Assembly: GCA_022560025.1 (NCBI GenBank)
Contig: JAFISE010000104.1
Location: 53,890-117,889 of the forward strand
DNA length: 64,000 nt
Reading direction: 5' to 3'
From: Stagonosporopsis chrysanthemi
Lineage: Eukaryota; Ascomycota; Dothideomycetes; Pleosporales; Didymellaceae
A program made the translations under genes and the position numbers. This document shows, one piece after another, positions 21,632-33,552 of the stretch; positions within the stretch are counted from its first letter, which is position 1; the number at the start of each line of letters is the position of its first letter. The notes below the pieces were generated by a model. The model did no database searches and had not been told where the DNA came from. It saw only the letters and a program-made list of their open reading frames with translations.

Positions 21632-23041
21632 TCACATGGTAACACCTTGAATCTGAAGAGATCCAGCCTTGGATCTTGAGAGCCTCAAGAGCCCAGCCCA
21701 GCTGCTCCAATAAAACCATAAAGCAAGAGTTGCAACGGTCAGTGGAATGGAAAGAGCCCAGTACACCCAGAAATGACGCGAAACAGCAAACGAGGAATCA
21801 CCAACGCTCCTTTGAACCTCAAAGGAGAAGAAATTGGTGCCAAAGATTGTCTTTTGAAAGGGTCTGTCAGCAGATACGCACATGTGACAGACCGCTTAGG
21901 CGCTTACGGAAACGAAGGTCGCTGGTAAAAAAGTCATCTTGACCACAGCGATTCCCTTCATCGTTGACGCCTCTCTCTTTGCTTCTTCTCCTATCTGTAG
22001 CTGGACTCTGCTATCTCTTTGGGCTGCAGCGTTGAAAGCCTAAGGCTGTGAGCCTAAGAAACTATCTCTATGATCATCTCCATTTGATGTACTTACAAGG
22101 GTGATCTCGTTCTGAATTCGGGCGTTGTTAGCGTCAGACCGGTCAAGTAAGCCTTGCAGGAAGCGGTGCTGGAACTTGAAGCGACGCCCAATACTATCCC
22201 AGTGATTGATTGCGTTTACTGGGACTGGAAGTTTGGTCGCACGAAATCTCTCGTGATCATGTTGTATGCTGTTGAGTGATCGTATGGCCACACTGAGAGT
22301 TTCGCTGACGTGCATTCCGTGCCTCGCGATCTTGTGCAAAAGGCCGCAATCAGTCTCTTGTGATCTCCTCTAGCGTCAGATTTTAGTTCCACTGCCACTG
22401 GCCAAAAAGTGTGATCGAAAGACTCACGGCTTCCCATTGACTGATATGGTTTCTGAGCGACCAGACCGAATCGTCGTACAGCCGCAGGAGTGATCCTGAG
22501 ACAAGCGAAAACAAATCATAAGGGCATGAAGGAGGAATTTCCTGCGAACAAAGTGCAGAATGAATGTTCAACTGGCACTTCTCTTGCACATCAAAACAGA
22601 TGAGTGTTGCAGGTCCAGACTGCATCCAGCGAGCAAAGAATTCCATTTCATACCACTCCCATCCGTGCCGCAGACTCTGCGGTCCGTGTATAACGGTGTC
22701 GGCGTTCCAATGAGTAGCGTTGGAGTGATGGCTAGTTACATGTGGTGCGAAGGTCCTTTTCGATTGAAGCTTGTCGTATGTTTGCTTGACAACAAAGCGA
22801 GACCAGTGCGCTACGCATGTGTCAGAAATATGCCACATAACAACAAAGTCTACTCAGGACGCGTACCGTACATTTCGACGGCCCCGGTTCCATCGAGGCG
22901 AACGTCGTATCCACAGAAGCCATTCGATTGGAGGTACATTCTGTCGAAAAAGAAGGCATGCATCTCCAATCCCTTTCTGACTTTGGTTTGCAGCTCTGGT
23001 GCAATTTTGAAGAACGAGCTGGCAGACGTGAATCTGGTTTG
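21632..23041 (-). CDS. CorA-like two-helix membrane protein (fungal accessory type), 5' end unresolved
   Basis: Spliced gene on the minus strand. Five exons can be joined in frame: 22867-23041 (5' limit uncertain), 22428-22810, 22097-22369, 21908-22039 and 21632-21850. Together they give about 393 residues. The order fits fungal CorA-like proteins. There is a soluble N-terminal part with FFFDRMYLQSNGFCGYDV and WYEMEFFARWM. Next comes a long helical region with LLRLYDDSVWSLRNHI, HGMHVSETLSVAI, and FQHRFLQGLLDRSDANNARIQNEI. The pore-type end reads TFLPATFVSTIFGTNFF, then a second helix with FWVYWALSIPLTVATLALWFYW. True CorA magnesium channels have a GMN motif after helix 1; here the place reads GTN, so magnesium transport is doubtful. 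At least one more 5' exon is likely between 23042 and about 23565. It lies 275 bases upstream of the PNP gene, on the same strand. Confidence 0.7.
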
Positions 23042-24087
23042 CTGTCAGGCTGTATACTGTATCATCTCATTGGCATCGTACATGACTTGGTCCAAGCCAG
23101 CGTGTAGACTCTATCACCCGGTCAGTCTTGCCTTGATACGTTTAATGCTTTACTTGCCTGTAACACCTCGTCCCATGCTAGTTCTCGGAGACGCTATGGA
23201 AGAGACGAAGGGTCTGGTGACCCAAGTCAAGATTATTCTTCACATTTGCAACGTCATTTACTTGCCTAGCTGAACGAGCAGAACGTTTTCTGTCATGACC
23301 AAGATGATCAAGGTTAAAGCGGCAGATAGTCTTTCGCATGCGCTAGATTTCTACTTGTAAACGGTATCCAAACAAGGCTGATACCCCGAGCCGGTAAATG
23401 ATCGCGCGCGGGCACACTTGGCTCCAAAGATGAACCGCACGGCTGCTCGGGAGTGTCAGACTGCAGATATTGCGCCACAGAATCTGTCACCCGGACGCTC
23501 GTATCATGCTGTGCAAGATACTGTGGCTGATCCCCAGTATGGAGGGCTATGGCAGGATCGAACATCGTGAGCCAGAAGATCAGCGACAAATACTGGCCTC
23601 ACAATATGTTACTCTACTGCAAGGAGTCTCACATATAGTGGTTAAGAAGGAACTTGTTAATTGACGCACACGAACCATTAGGTAGAGGTGAGAGATCTGA
23701 CCGGCAAACCCCATGTAAGTACGCGTTCGAAGGCTGATTGAGAGTATTGCTAATGGGCATCATGATGATTTTTCACTTAAAAAGGCTCTCATCGACGGGT
23801 CGTGCCAAATGCTTCAGAATGCAGAATATATTACAAAGCAGACAGGTGTGAAACAACAAGAGAAGTCAACACCTGAGATTCGAGGAAGTTCATGGGGCAC
23901 GGACCTCGAAGCTAGCCGTGGAAGCTCCAGACACAACCGCGTTCCATCCACTTGTTCTAGGCGCATTCCCAACCACGTTGACGACTACCTCCTCACAAAT
24001 AATCGTCAAGTCTTGTAGCTTCAGAACGTTCAATCATAACCCCAGACAGAAGATTACGTCTTGCGAAGCGCTTGATAACCTGCAAAC
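23042..24087. other. Region upstream of the CorA-like gene, probably with its missing first exon(s)
   Basis: On the minus strand, a frame at 23314-23565 beginning MFDPAIALHTGDQ, and a short stretch near 23060-23110 reading VYTLDQVMYDANEMI, look protein-like. Either could be a 5' exon of the CorA-like gene. I could not find joins that keep frame with confidence. Nothing else is supported here. Confidence 0.3.
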
Positions 24088-24955
24088 ATGCCTCAACAAG
24101 GTACGGCACATTCGCACTTCAGCGCGTCGCGCTGTCCCCAGCATGTAGCTTCAGAGCACTGATCGACGAGCAGCAGCGAGAGCATTCTCGCAGAAAGATC
24201 TCCCACCATCCGTCGAGGCCGCCTACTACCGCAAGTGCATCGAGCTGCGCCGGCGCATCAACGACATCGAGGACAACAACGATGGCACAAGACAACGCAT
24301 TCAGCGCCTGAATCGCGGGATCCAAAAGATGCGCCTCGAGCGCGCCTTTCTCCTCGACAGGTTACAAAAGCATCAAGAATACAACCTCGACGATTCAGAC
24401 AACAGCTCTAGCCCGCCCCCAACACCGACCGACAAGCCCCTTCGCAGCAAGCGCAGTCACAGGAAAGGCACACCCCCCGCCACCGGCGCCGGCGCCGCTC
24501 CAGACAGCGTGAGAGCGCACTCTGGAGCGCCGAACGCTGCATCGCCCGGCGAGCACGGCTCCCACCTCGCCATCTCACACCCGCACGCCATCAACCCCAT
24601 GTCGAGCGCCCAAAGCACGCCCGAACCCTCACGCCACACCAACCCTTTCTTCAGCAGCATCGGCGCCTCCGCCTCCCCGCACGCCTCTCACTCTGCCGTC
24701 AACGGCACCCAGGCCGCTCTGCCACCGCTGCACTCACTGCCGGGTCTGCAGCCACAGGCCCAGCAGACGCCCACGCCGCGCGCCTACTTCGACCCTGCGT
24801 ATGATGCCGAGCGCCCCACGCCTGCGCCTGCGGAGAGCGAGGGCGGGCGGCCGCGCGCGTACTCGGGTGCGCAGCCGCCGCATCCCGAGGCGCCGCAGAA
24901 CGGGGATACCAAGATGCGGGATGCGGGGTTCACGAGCGTCAACAATGGCCAGTAG
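24088..24955 (+). CDS. INO80 complex subunit F-like protein
   Basis: The main exon codes for a helical block followed by a long Pro/Ser/Ala tail ending SVNNGQ. The block reads PPSVEAAYYRKCIELRRRI, then NDIEDNN, then RIQRLNRGIQKMRLERAFLLDRL. I associate this with the INO80 subunit F domain found in fungal chromatin-remodelling proteins. The domain is a coiled coil that would dock in the INO80 nucleosome remodeller in the nucleus. The start is inferred: ATG at 24088 (MPQQ), donor at 24101 and an acceptor ending at 24170 join in frame to give 265 residues. That acceptor (CGACGAG) is weak, so the first exon is less certain than the rest. The tail (about residues 80-265) is low complexity and probably disordered. 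Confidence 0.7.
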
Positions 24956-25785
24956 AACTGGCTTCATGCCCACGATCCACGTAGATGGCATATGGGGCTC
25001 CCAAGGCGGCACAGCGGTTGGAGTCCGTACAGGTTTTGAGGTGCTTTGGGATGTCATGGGGACAGTGATGGCGAGTGCTCGTTTCAACAGGGTGCAGATA
25101 TAGTGAAGCTTCCTTCATGCATCATGGAAGCTGCAAAGAGGTAGCAGCTAGCTCAGATCTGGTGATGGATTCTATGTTCATGGTGTTCAGTAATCTGGAC
25201 GCGAGCACCAGACACTTTACGGTGCAGCAAGGCGTTAGATTTGGGTATAATTTGCGAAGGCATGGTTTACCACGGACAGCATGGCAAAAGCCTGTATTAG
25301 TACTCAGTAGGGATAATGACTGTCAGCGATGCAGAAGATCGTAAATAACGTCTCGTTCTGTGATGAGCTGAATGGCTGCACCCAGACTCTAGCACTGCCA
25401 CTGGGCCCACCGGCTAGTGGAAGCTTGTGTGCACCGCCATACTGCGAGACCCTGCTTTCAAGGAACGAGGTTAGCCCTGTGGATCTTTGTGCCAATAATA
25501 TGAAACTTCTGGTCGATCTTTTTGGGCAGACACGCGTCGCAGATGAGTGTATCGGCAGCCCACAGCTTAGACAGTGATGGGCAAACACGCAAGGCGCAGG
25601 AGAGATGGATTGAGGATATAGAGTCGTCTCTCGAAGACGTTGATATGGAATAAGCAAACTGGGTCTTGCGAGCAAGCGAATTGGCCCCCAATATGTAGAA
25701 ACCCGCTCAATTACTCGTCACAATCAGATCTTGGCCGTGGCACCGTCATGGTATGCGTAATCATCCAAACATGCGTTTCCGCCGC
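24956..25785. other. Intergenic region, convergent ends
   Basis: The INO80-like gene and calmodulin converge here. I see no supported gene; frames of up to about 120 codons lie on both strands without recognisable features. Confidence 0.5.
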
Positions 25786-26735
25786 TTACTTCTGCATCAT
25801 GAGCTGGACAAACTCGTTGTCTGCAGTTTGTTAGCCAAAATTCCTATTCTTGCAAACAAGGCATCTTACAGTCAATGCGGCCATCACCGTCCTGGTCAGC
25901 CTCCCTAATCATCTCATCAACCTCATCGTCAGTGAGCTTCTCGCCAATCGAGGTCATGACGTGGCGCAGCTCGGCAGCAGAGATGAAGCCGTTGTTATCG
26001 CGGTCGAAGACCTTGAATGCTTCCCGAATCTCCTCCTCGGAGTCGGTGTCCTTCATCTTGCGTGCCATCATGGTAAGGAACTCTAGAAGACGCTGTCAGT
26101 CGAGTCTCTCCATGCTTGTAGAACTGAGTCCGTACCGGGGAAGTCAATGGTGCCGTTGTTGTCGGCGTCGACCTCGTTGATCATGTCCTGAAGCTCAGAC
26201 TCGCTGGGGTTCTGGCCGAGCGAGCGCATGACAGTGCCGAGCTCCTTGGTGGTGATCTGACCTGTAGGACAGCAATGTCAGCTTTGCGCTTCTGGAGGTG
26301 CCATGTGGTAAATGAAGCTGTGCCGCGGCGCAGAGACACTAGGGGCTCGTATTATGACGTTCGTGGCATTTGCAATGCACAATATCGAAAAAGGTCTTCA
26401 AGTGTCGTCTGTCGTCGTGCGCTTGTGATTGGGGAGGGGTTACTAACCATCGCCATCCTTGTCCTACTCGCGAGACGGTCAGCAAGCTGTTGTTGATACG
26501 AGCGGACGCGGCCACCAGGCAACCGCACGCCGCACACGGGTTGAGAAAATAACAAGTACTTACGAAAAGAGAGAATGCTTCCTTGAATTCGGAGACTTGC
26601 TCCTCGGTGAGAGAGTCAGCCTGCGATATTCTGTTAGCACTAGCCTGATTCTTGAGGCTCGCCAGCAGCCTGGCGCTGTGCTGATTTCCAAGGCGGGGTA
26701 TGGGCGCGGAGGGCAACGCGGGGCTCACACACCAT
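25786..26735 (-). CDS. CMD1: Calmodulin
   Basis: Six exons on the minus strand give the standard 149 residues: 26733-26735, 26564-26620, 26448-26463, 26136-26261, 25870-26082 and 25786-25820. Exon 1 is the start codon alone and exon 3 is only 16 bases. The protein begins with Met then [19 protein letters not shown] and has four EF hands. Loop 1 starts DKDGDG across the 16-base exon, loop 2 is [10 protein letters not shown], loop 3 is [10 protein letters not shown], and loop 4 is [10 protein letters not shown]. The C terminus is FVQLMMQK. It binds calcium and regulates kinases, calcineurin and the cytoskeleton. All calcium ligands look intact. The gene is divergent from Tlg2, with 373 bases between start codons and a TATA element of its own. 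Confidence 0.97.
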
Positions 26736-26820
26736 GTTAATTGTGGGATGTGGGTTGGTAGGGGAAGCGTGAAGCAGAGCGGTAAATAAGCGGCAAATAA
26801 GTGCAGGCTACTGTGGGGGG

Positions 26821-26827
26821 ATATATA
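26821..26827 (-). promoter_or_regulatory. TATA box of the calmodulin gene
   Basis: On the minus strand the sequence reads CCTATATATCCCC, about 85 bases upstream of the calmodulin ATG at 26735. Position and sequence fit a core promoter TATA element. It faces calmodulin, not the divergent Tlg2 gene. Confidence 0.5.
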
Positions 26828-27108
26828 GGCCCGGTGTGGTGTGAAGGAGGTTTGGCCGTGTTTGCGGCTGGAGTTGGTGGAGCTCTGGCACGGGCACTTA
26901 GCGGTGTTGGAGATTAAGGAACTTGGCCGCCCAGAACGGCAAGGGCGGATGCTGCCCGGCCCCAGCAATCACGCTCCTGCGGTGATGCGGCTCCAACCGT
27001 CAAAAGCAACTATTGCGAACTGCGAAGATCCAGCCTGCTCGTGCGCTCGAGATCCATTGGAGCTTGCGACTGCCATGATAAGTGCGCGTTGAAGCTCGCC
27101 TGCCCGCC

Positions 27109-28385
27109 ATGTGGCGAGACCGGACCAACCTGTACGCTGCGGAGCTGTGCACTGAATGTGTTCTCGCTGACGTAGCCTGTATAGCTTCATATCCTACCGC
27201 CAGTCCTATTCACACCACCCCCAGAAGAAGACGCGCTATGGCGGACCGAGCACAAATGGCTTCGGCGACGGCAGACGCATGTCGGAGGAGCGACAGGGGC
27301 TCATGTCCAGCGGTGCCTTCGAAGACGACGGCGATGCGGTGATCGAGATGGACTTGCTGCCGCCTCGCTGGCTAGACGTGCAGGACGAGATTACCGATCA
27401 GCTCGCAGACATCGCGAAGCAGACGCGCAAGCTCGACCAATTACACCAGAAGCACGTTCTCCCAGGCTTTGACGACGAGGACGTTAAGAAGAAGGAGGAG
27501 CGCGAGATCGAGCAGCTGACGCAAGAGATCACAAGAGGCTTCCAAAGATGCCAACAGGCTATCAAGAGAATAGAAATGATGGTGCGCGAAGCAAAGCAGC
27601 AGGGGAACATCAATCAGGGCGAGGAGGTCATGGCACAGAACCTGAAAATCTCTCTGGCCACGAGGGTTGGCGAGGTGAGCGCAATGTTTCGCAAGAAGCA
27701 GTCTGCGTATTTGAAGAGTAGGCAATCTACCCTAGGCCCTTGTAACCTCCAGCTGACATGGACAGAACTCAAAGATCTTGGTGGCTTTGCCTCGCCGTTC
27801 CGATCCTCTACGCCCATACAGAACCCATACAATGATCCAGCGATGCAAGAATCAGACGCCGACCGCTCCTTCGCCCAATCGACGTCGCTCCAGACGAAGC
27901 AGCAACGCATGCGCCATGACCCCAACGAAGCATTGATCGCCCAGCGCGAGCGCGAGATTGAGGATATCGCACAAGGCATCATTGAACTGGCGAACATCTT
28001 CCAGGAACTGCAGACTATGGTCATCGACCAGGGTAGTATGCTTGATCGCATTGACTACAACGTGGAGAACATGAACAGAGATGTGAAAGAGGCAGACAAG
28101 GAGCTCAAGGTAGCTTCAGGGTACCAGAGGAGGACCATTAAGAGGAAGATCATGCTACTGCTTGCAATCCTAATTGCAGGTGTCTTCATCCTGCTCTCGC
28201 TGAAGTTGGGCACTCGAAGCAGCAGCTCACCAGCACCTGTCGCCCCTGCCGTTCCAGACGAAGATCCGCCGATGGCGGTCTTACGAACGAGACGACAGTC
28301 TTCAGCGCTCAAAACAAGTCGCAGTTGGCACCGGCGGAAGAGACGATTATGGAAGGGCGTGACAGAGAATGAGCTTATCTTGTAA
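27109..28385 (+). CDS. TLG2: Syntaxin Tlg2 (t-SNARE, syntaxin-16 type)
   Basis: Three exons give 391 residues: 27109-27131, 27185-27717 and 27766-28385. The first exon encodes MWRDRTNL and joins to FISYRQSYSHHP, the diagnostic Tlg2 N terminus that binds the SM protein Vps45. The Habc region follows (WLDVQDEITDQLADIAKQTRKLDQLHQKHVLPGFDD). The SNARE motif, with IAQREREIEDIAQGIIELANIFQELQTMVIDQGSMLDRIDYNVENM, has the Qa glutamine. A single C-terminal anchor (IMLLLAILIAGVFILLSLKLG) is followed by a 60-residue lumenal tail. It works in endosome to trans-Golgi fusion. A start at the ATG at 27279 would lose the Vps45-binding peptide. The second intron is 48 bases long and stop-free, so reading through it also gives an open frame. 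Confidence 0.93.
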
Positions 28386-29441
28386 CGATGGCTCGTATTT
28401 CAAGTACCTCTTAATGCAATGATGTTGAACATGTTTACAGTATACATACGGCCTTGCCCTGAAGTCCTGGAAGTCAAGGAAAATAGCTTGACCACCACTT
28501 CAGATTCGCAGCTTGCAGTTCAGTGAGGCGTCGAACGTTAGGACGCTGTCAGCTATTTTAAGCACACCTCAGCCCTCGTATCACTCCACTCCACTTACAG
28601 TAGCCATCGATGACGCAGTTGTCTTCCTTCCACAACTACAGTTAGTTGAGCAGCAGGGTGCGGAGAGCTGCGCGAATTACTGTTCAACATGGTTGTTTTG
28701 GAAATCTCAAAACTGCAGCCCAGTCGCATTCGTTGCAATTCCCCTGACACGAATGCGTAATGTTGAGACCTTTCAATGACTATCTTCACTTGGGAAGGCT
28801 GAAGCGCAAAGCACCTTTCTATCTGCGATCTCAGCTTCAAAGGTGGAGTATGACTTGGCGCTGGGCGCAACGTAACGCCAAAGAGGTACGGCAGGCATCA
28901 GCAAATGAACATGCGTGGCGCAGTGAAGAATAACATCAAGTGGTACTGCAGAATGGGGCGTGCACTCGTACCGGAGCTGACACTGCTGTGAGACTCGCTC
29001 GGGCTTTGAGAAAGACCACGGGTACATTCTCAAGTCGCCAGGGTCGCGCTTGCTGCACGTTAAGACCTAGGGTCAGGGTACGCACTGCCTCACGAATGAC
29101 AACGTCCAAGCTCGTACCTGCCGTCCAAGATTCTCAGCCCGCCAAACCCCGAAACGTTGAGTTCGCTTTTGAGACGCGGAGCCTGTTTGGCAGTCTCTCG
29201 CGGCTACGCGCATTTCACTGGCATCTCCATTCGATAACAAACGCGCATTCCTCGCAAACCCCAGCGTCAGCCAAGTGGTGTTACTATTCCAGGATAGCTT
29301 ACGCTGCTCCGCACCACCTCCGCCCACGCCCGCAACTTGACGCAGCGCGCATCGAGACTATCTGCAGCAGCTGGGAGACTTGCAAGAGCTTGGACAGCAG
29401 CAGCGCTGCGCAGATAGTGCTTCACACATCTCACGGCCGCA
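28386..29441. other. Intergenic region upstream of the flippase gene
   Basis: I see no supported gene. A plus-strand frame at 28940-29578 overlaps the start of the flippase in another frame and looks fortuitous. Confidence 0.5.
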
Positions 29442-32400
29442 ATGGCCGGCCGGCCTGGAGGAGGACAGCCGCCTCCCCACGACAACCTCATCGACTTCGA
29501 CGAACCCCAACCGCAATACTACTCTGGCGCGCGGCCGCCCGTAAACGACGAAAACCTCCTCGACCGTTTCGACATTGACAGCTCAGACACTGCGCCCCAG
29601 GGCAGACCGTCAGTATCCTACGACGAGTTCGTTGGTGGCAGAGCGAACACGTCGAATCTGCCAGGAGGGCCTGGCGAACCGGCAGGGCAGACACCGTATC
29701 TGCAAGCAGGCAGTAGAGCGTACTCGCAAACGTCCGATCTGAACAACTACCAGCGCTACTCCGACGCCGACATACCTATCGACGATGACGGGCGCTCAAC
29801 GCAGGGCTACTACGCTGCTGGCAGCGCCTTCGACCCTACGTCGCCGGGCCTACAACGAGGCGCTTCCAAGAAGAACCACAACAGGAATAGTATCCTGAGT
29901 CTTGGTGGAGGCCTCACCGGCCGTGTTAAGAACATGCTGGGCCGGGGCAATGAGTACTCGGAGATGGACTTGCCGTTGACCGAACATGCGGCGCAACAGG
30001 GCCAGTCAGGCACAAACGCGTACGACGACGGGCAATCCGCAAAAAAGAAGAAGCCCAGCTCAGGCACGTTCAAATTCGGATTCGGGCGAGGAACACCAGA
30101 CCCGTCGACCCTCGGACCCAGGATGATCCAACTCAACAACCCGCCTGCCAACGCTGCAAACAAGTACGTTGACAATCACATATCGACGACAAAGTACAAC
30201 CTCATCACATTCCTGCCCAAGTTCTTGTACGAGCAGTTTTCAAAGTACGCCAATCTGTTTTTCTTGTTCACTGCTGCCCTGCAACAGATACCCGGAATTT
30301 CGCCCACTTCAAGATACACCACCATCGTACCTCTATTCATCGTTTTACTTGTGTCCGCAGTCAAGGAATACGTCGAGGACTACAGGCGCAAACAGTCAGA
30401 CTCACAATTGAACAACTCAAAGGCGCAAGTGCTCAAGGGATCTTCCTTTGAGGACACAAAATGGATCAATGTTGCCGTTGGCGACATCATCCGAGTCGAA
30501 TCTGAAAACCCTTTTCCCGCTGACATAGTGCTCCTTGCCTCATCCGAGCCGGAGGGTCTCTGTTATATCGAAACGGCCAACCTGGACGGAGAAACCAACC
30601 TCAAGATCAAGCAGGCCATTCCAGAAACTGCAGACTATGTCAGTCCCTCAGATCTTGGTAGGCTTGGCGGCAAGATCCGGTCAGAGCAACCCAATAGTAG
30701 TTTGTACACATACGAAGCGACTTTGACCATCGCAGCCGGAGGGGGGGAGAAGGAACTACCCTTGCAGCCTGACCAGCTTCTGTTACGTGGGGCCACCCTC
30801 CGCAATACGCAGTGGATCCACGGTGTCGTTGTATTCACCGGCCACGAAACCAAGCTCATGAGAAATGCCACCGCAACGCCCATCAAGACAACAGCCGTGG
30901 AAAGAATGGTCAACAGACAAATTCTCATGCTTGTTGTCATCCTTGTTGGTCTCAGTGTTGTCAGCTCTGTTGGAGATGTGATCATACGATCCACTCGGGC
31001 GAAGAATCTTGAGTACTTGCGACTGGAAGACTTCAACGGAGCGAAGCAGTTCTTTTCCGATCTGCTGACATACTGGGTCTTGTATTCAAATCTGGTACCC
31101 ATCTCTCTTTTCGTGACGATTGAAATCGTCAAATACTACACAGGTTCGCTGATCGACTCCGATCTCGACATTTACTACGAGCCTACAGACACGCCCGCAA
31201 ATTGTCGAACATCATCGTTAGTTGAAGAGCTTGGTCAGATCGAGTACATCTTCAGCGACAAGACAGGCACTCTGACATGTAACGTGATGGAGTTCAAGCA
31301 AGCATCCATTGCTGGAATCCAATACGCAGATGAAATTCCCGAAGACAGGAGAGCGACCATGGAAGACGGAGTTGAGGTCGGCATTCACGACTTCAAGCAG
31401 CTGGAGAACAACCGACAGACGCATCCGAACAGGTACATCATCGACCAATTCTTGACTCTACTTTCGACCTGCCATACTGTCATTCCTGAACGAGGGGGCG
31501 AAAAGGGTGTGATCAAGTACCAGGCCGCTTCTCCCGACGAAGGCGCTCTGGTGGAGGGCGCGGTCCTCCTAGGCTACAAATTCACAGCCAGGAAACCGCG
31601 AGCTGTTATCATGGAAGTCGATGGACAGCGGAAAGAGTATGAACTCCTGGCTGTTTGCGAGTTCAACTCGACCAGAAAGCGCATGTCAACAATCTTTCGT
31701 ACACCTGAGGGCAAGATTGTTTGCTTCTGTAAAGGTGCCGATACCGTCATCCTCGAACGTCTGGCAAAGGACAATAACCCGCACGTTGAGACAACATTGA
31801 CTCACCTTGAAGAGTACGCAGCTGAAGGTCTACGAACGCTTTGTCTTGCTATGCGTGAGGTTTCCGAGGCCGAATTCCAGGAATGGTGGCAGATTTTCAA
31901 CACGGCGCAGACTACAGTCAGTGGTAACCGTGCTGATGAGCTCGACAAGGCTGCTGAGCTCATTGAGCATGACTTTACACTGCTTGGAGCGACTGCTATC
32001 GAGGATAAACTACAGGACGGTGTGCCAGACACTATCGCGACGCTACAATCTGCCGGCATCAAGATATGGGTCTTGACCGGTGACCGGCAGGAAACTGCAA
32101 TCAACATTGGCATGAGTTGCAAGCTGATCAGTGAGGATATGAGCCTGCTCATCATCAACGAAGAATCGAAGGAAGCGACACGAGACAACATTGCTAAGAA
32201 GTACAATGCCATCATGAGCCAAGGTGAGGGAGGTGCTGAGATGGACGTACTGGCTCTGGTCATCGACGGCAAATCCCTCACTTATGCCCTGGAGCGCGAT
32301 CTTGAAAGGGAGTTCCTCGACCTGGCTGTTAGGTGTAAGGCTCTGATTTGCTGCCGTGTCTCCCCTCTACAAAAGGCTCTCGTCGTCAAGCTCGTGAAAC

Positions 32401-33552
32401 GCCACCTCAAGGCCATCCTGCTCGCCATTGGCGATGGCGCGAATGATGTTTCCATGATTCAAGCCGCCCACGTTGGTGTTGGTATCAGTGGCATGGAAGG
32501 TCTGCAGGCAGCACGAAGCGCCGACATCTCCATTGGCCAGTTCCGCTATTTGCGCAAGCTCCTTCTGGTCCACGGAGCCTGGAGCTACCAGCGTGTCAGC
32601 AAGGTCATCCTGTATTCCTTCTACAAGAACATCGCTATGTTCATGACGCAGTTCTGGTACTCCTTCCAGAACGCGTTCTCTGGTCAGATTATCTACGAAT
32701 CTTGGACGCTAACCTTCTACAACGTCTTCTTCACCGCGGCTCCGCCTTTCGTCCTTGGCATATTCGATCAATTCGTTAGTGCCCGCCTCCTCGACCGTTA
32801 CCCGCAGCTTTACCGCCTCAGCCAAGAAGGTGTCTTCTTCAAGATGCACTCTTTCTGGTCATGGGTGGCAAACGGCTTCTACCATTCGTTGATTCTTTAC
32901 TTCGGCTCGCAGGCCTTCATCCTCTGGGACTGGCCGCAATGGGACGGCCGCAACGCTGGCCATTGGACATGGGGCGCGGCATCATACACCGCCAACCTAG
33001 CCACCGTCCTTCTCAAAGCCAGTCTTATCACCAACATCTGGACCAAGTACACCGTCCTCGCCATTCCTGGTTCATTCATTCTCTGGTTCATTCTCATGCC
33101 AGTCTACGCGACCGTCGCACCCATGACCAACATCTCAAACGAGTACATTGGCGTCATTCAGCGCCTGTTCCCCGACCCGCGATTTTGGGCAATGGTTATT
33201 GTACTACCGCCCCTCTGCCTGATCCGAGATTTTGCCTGGAAGTATGCGAAGCGCATGTACTTCCCACAGAGCTACCACCACGTGCAAGAGATTCAGAAGT
33301 ACAATATTCAAGACTACAGGCCGAGGTACGTCCCCTCTCTCCTACTATGCATTCGTGGTTGTCAGCTGACAAATGCGCAGAATGGAGCAATTTCAAAAGG
33401 CCATCCGCAAGGTCCGCCAAGTTCAGCGCATGCGCAAGCAGCGAGGTTACGCCTTCTCGCAAACAGACGAGAGTCAAGCCCGCGTGCTGCAGGCGTATGA
33501 TACAACACAGGAGCGCGGTCGCTACGGCGAGATGGCGAGCTCGAGAAAGTAA
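29442..33552 (+). CDS. DRS2: Drs2-type P4-ATPase (aminophospholipid flippase)
   Basis: Two exons (29442-33325 and 33381-33552) give 1351 residues, normal for fungal Drs2. The enzyme moves phosphatidylserine and phosphatidylethanolamine to the cytosolic leaflet of trans-Golgi and endosomal membranes, usually with a Cdc50 partner. After a long disordered N terminus, the actuator motif DGET is at 382-385. The P4-type PISL motif in helix 4 is at 553-556. The phosphorylated Asp is D606 in DKTGTLT, and the GDGANDVSMIQ hinge starts at G997. Ten membrane helices are apparent. The cytosolic C-terminal tail is coded mostly by exon 2. It carries MEQFQKAIRKVRQVQRMRKQRGYAFSQ, which resembles the regulatory region of yeast Drs2, and ends GRYGEMASSRK. 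Reading through the intron would lose this tail. Confidence 0.97.

Noticed and set aside
27279..28385. Tlg2 as a single exon starting at the ATG at 27279
   Set aside because: The upstream exon MWRDRTNL joined to FISYRQSYSHHP is the known Tlg2 N terminus and keeps frame, so the longer spliced model is preferred.
28940..29578. A 212-codon plus-strand frame upstream of and overlapping the flippase start
   Set aside because: It overlaps the flippase N terminus in another frame, and its composition (Arg, Thr, Ser, Pro) is that of an out-of-frame reading.
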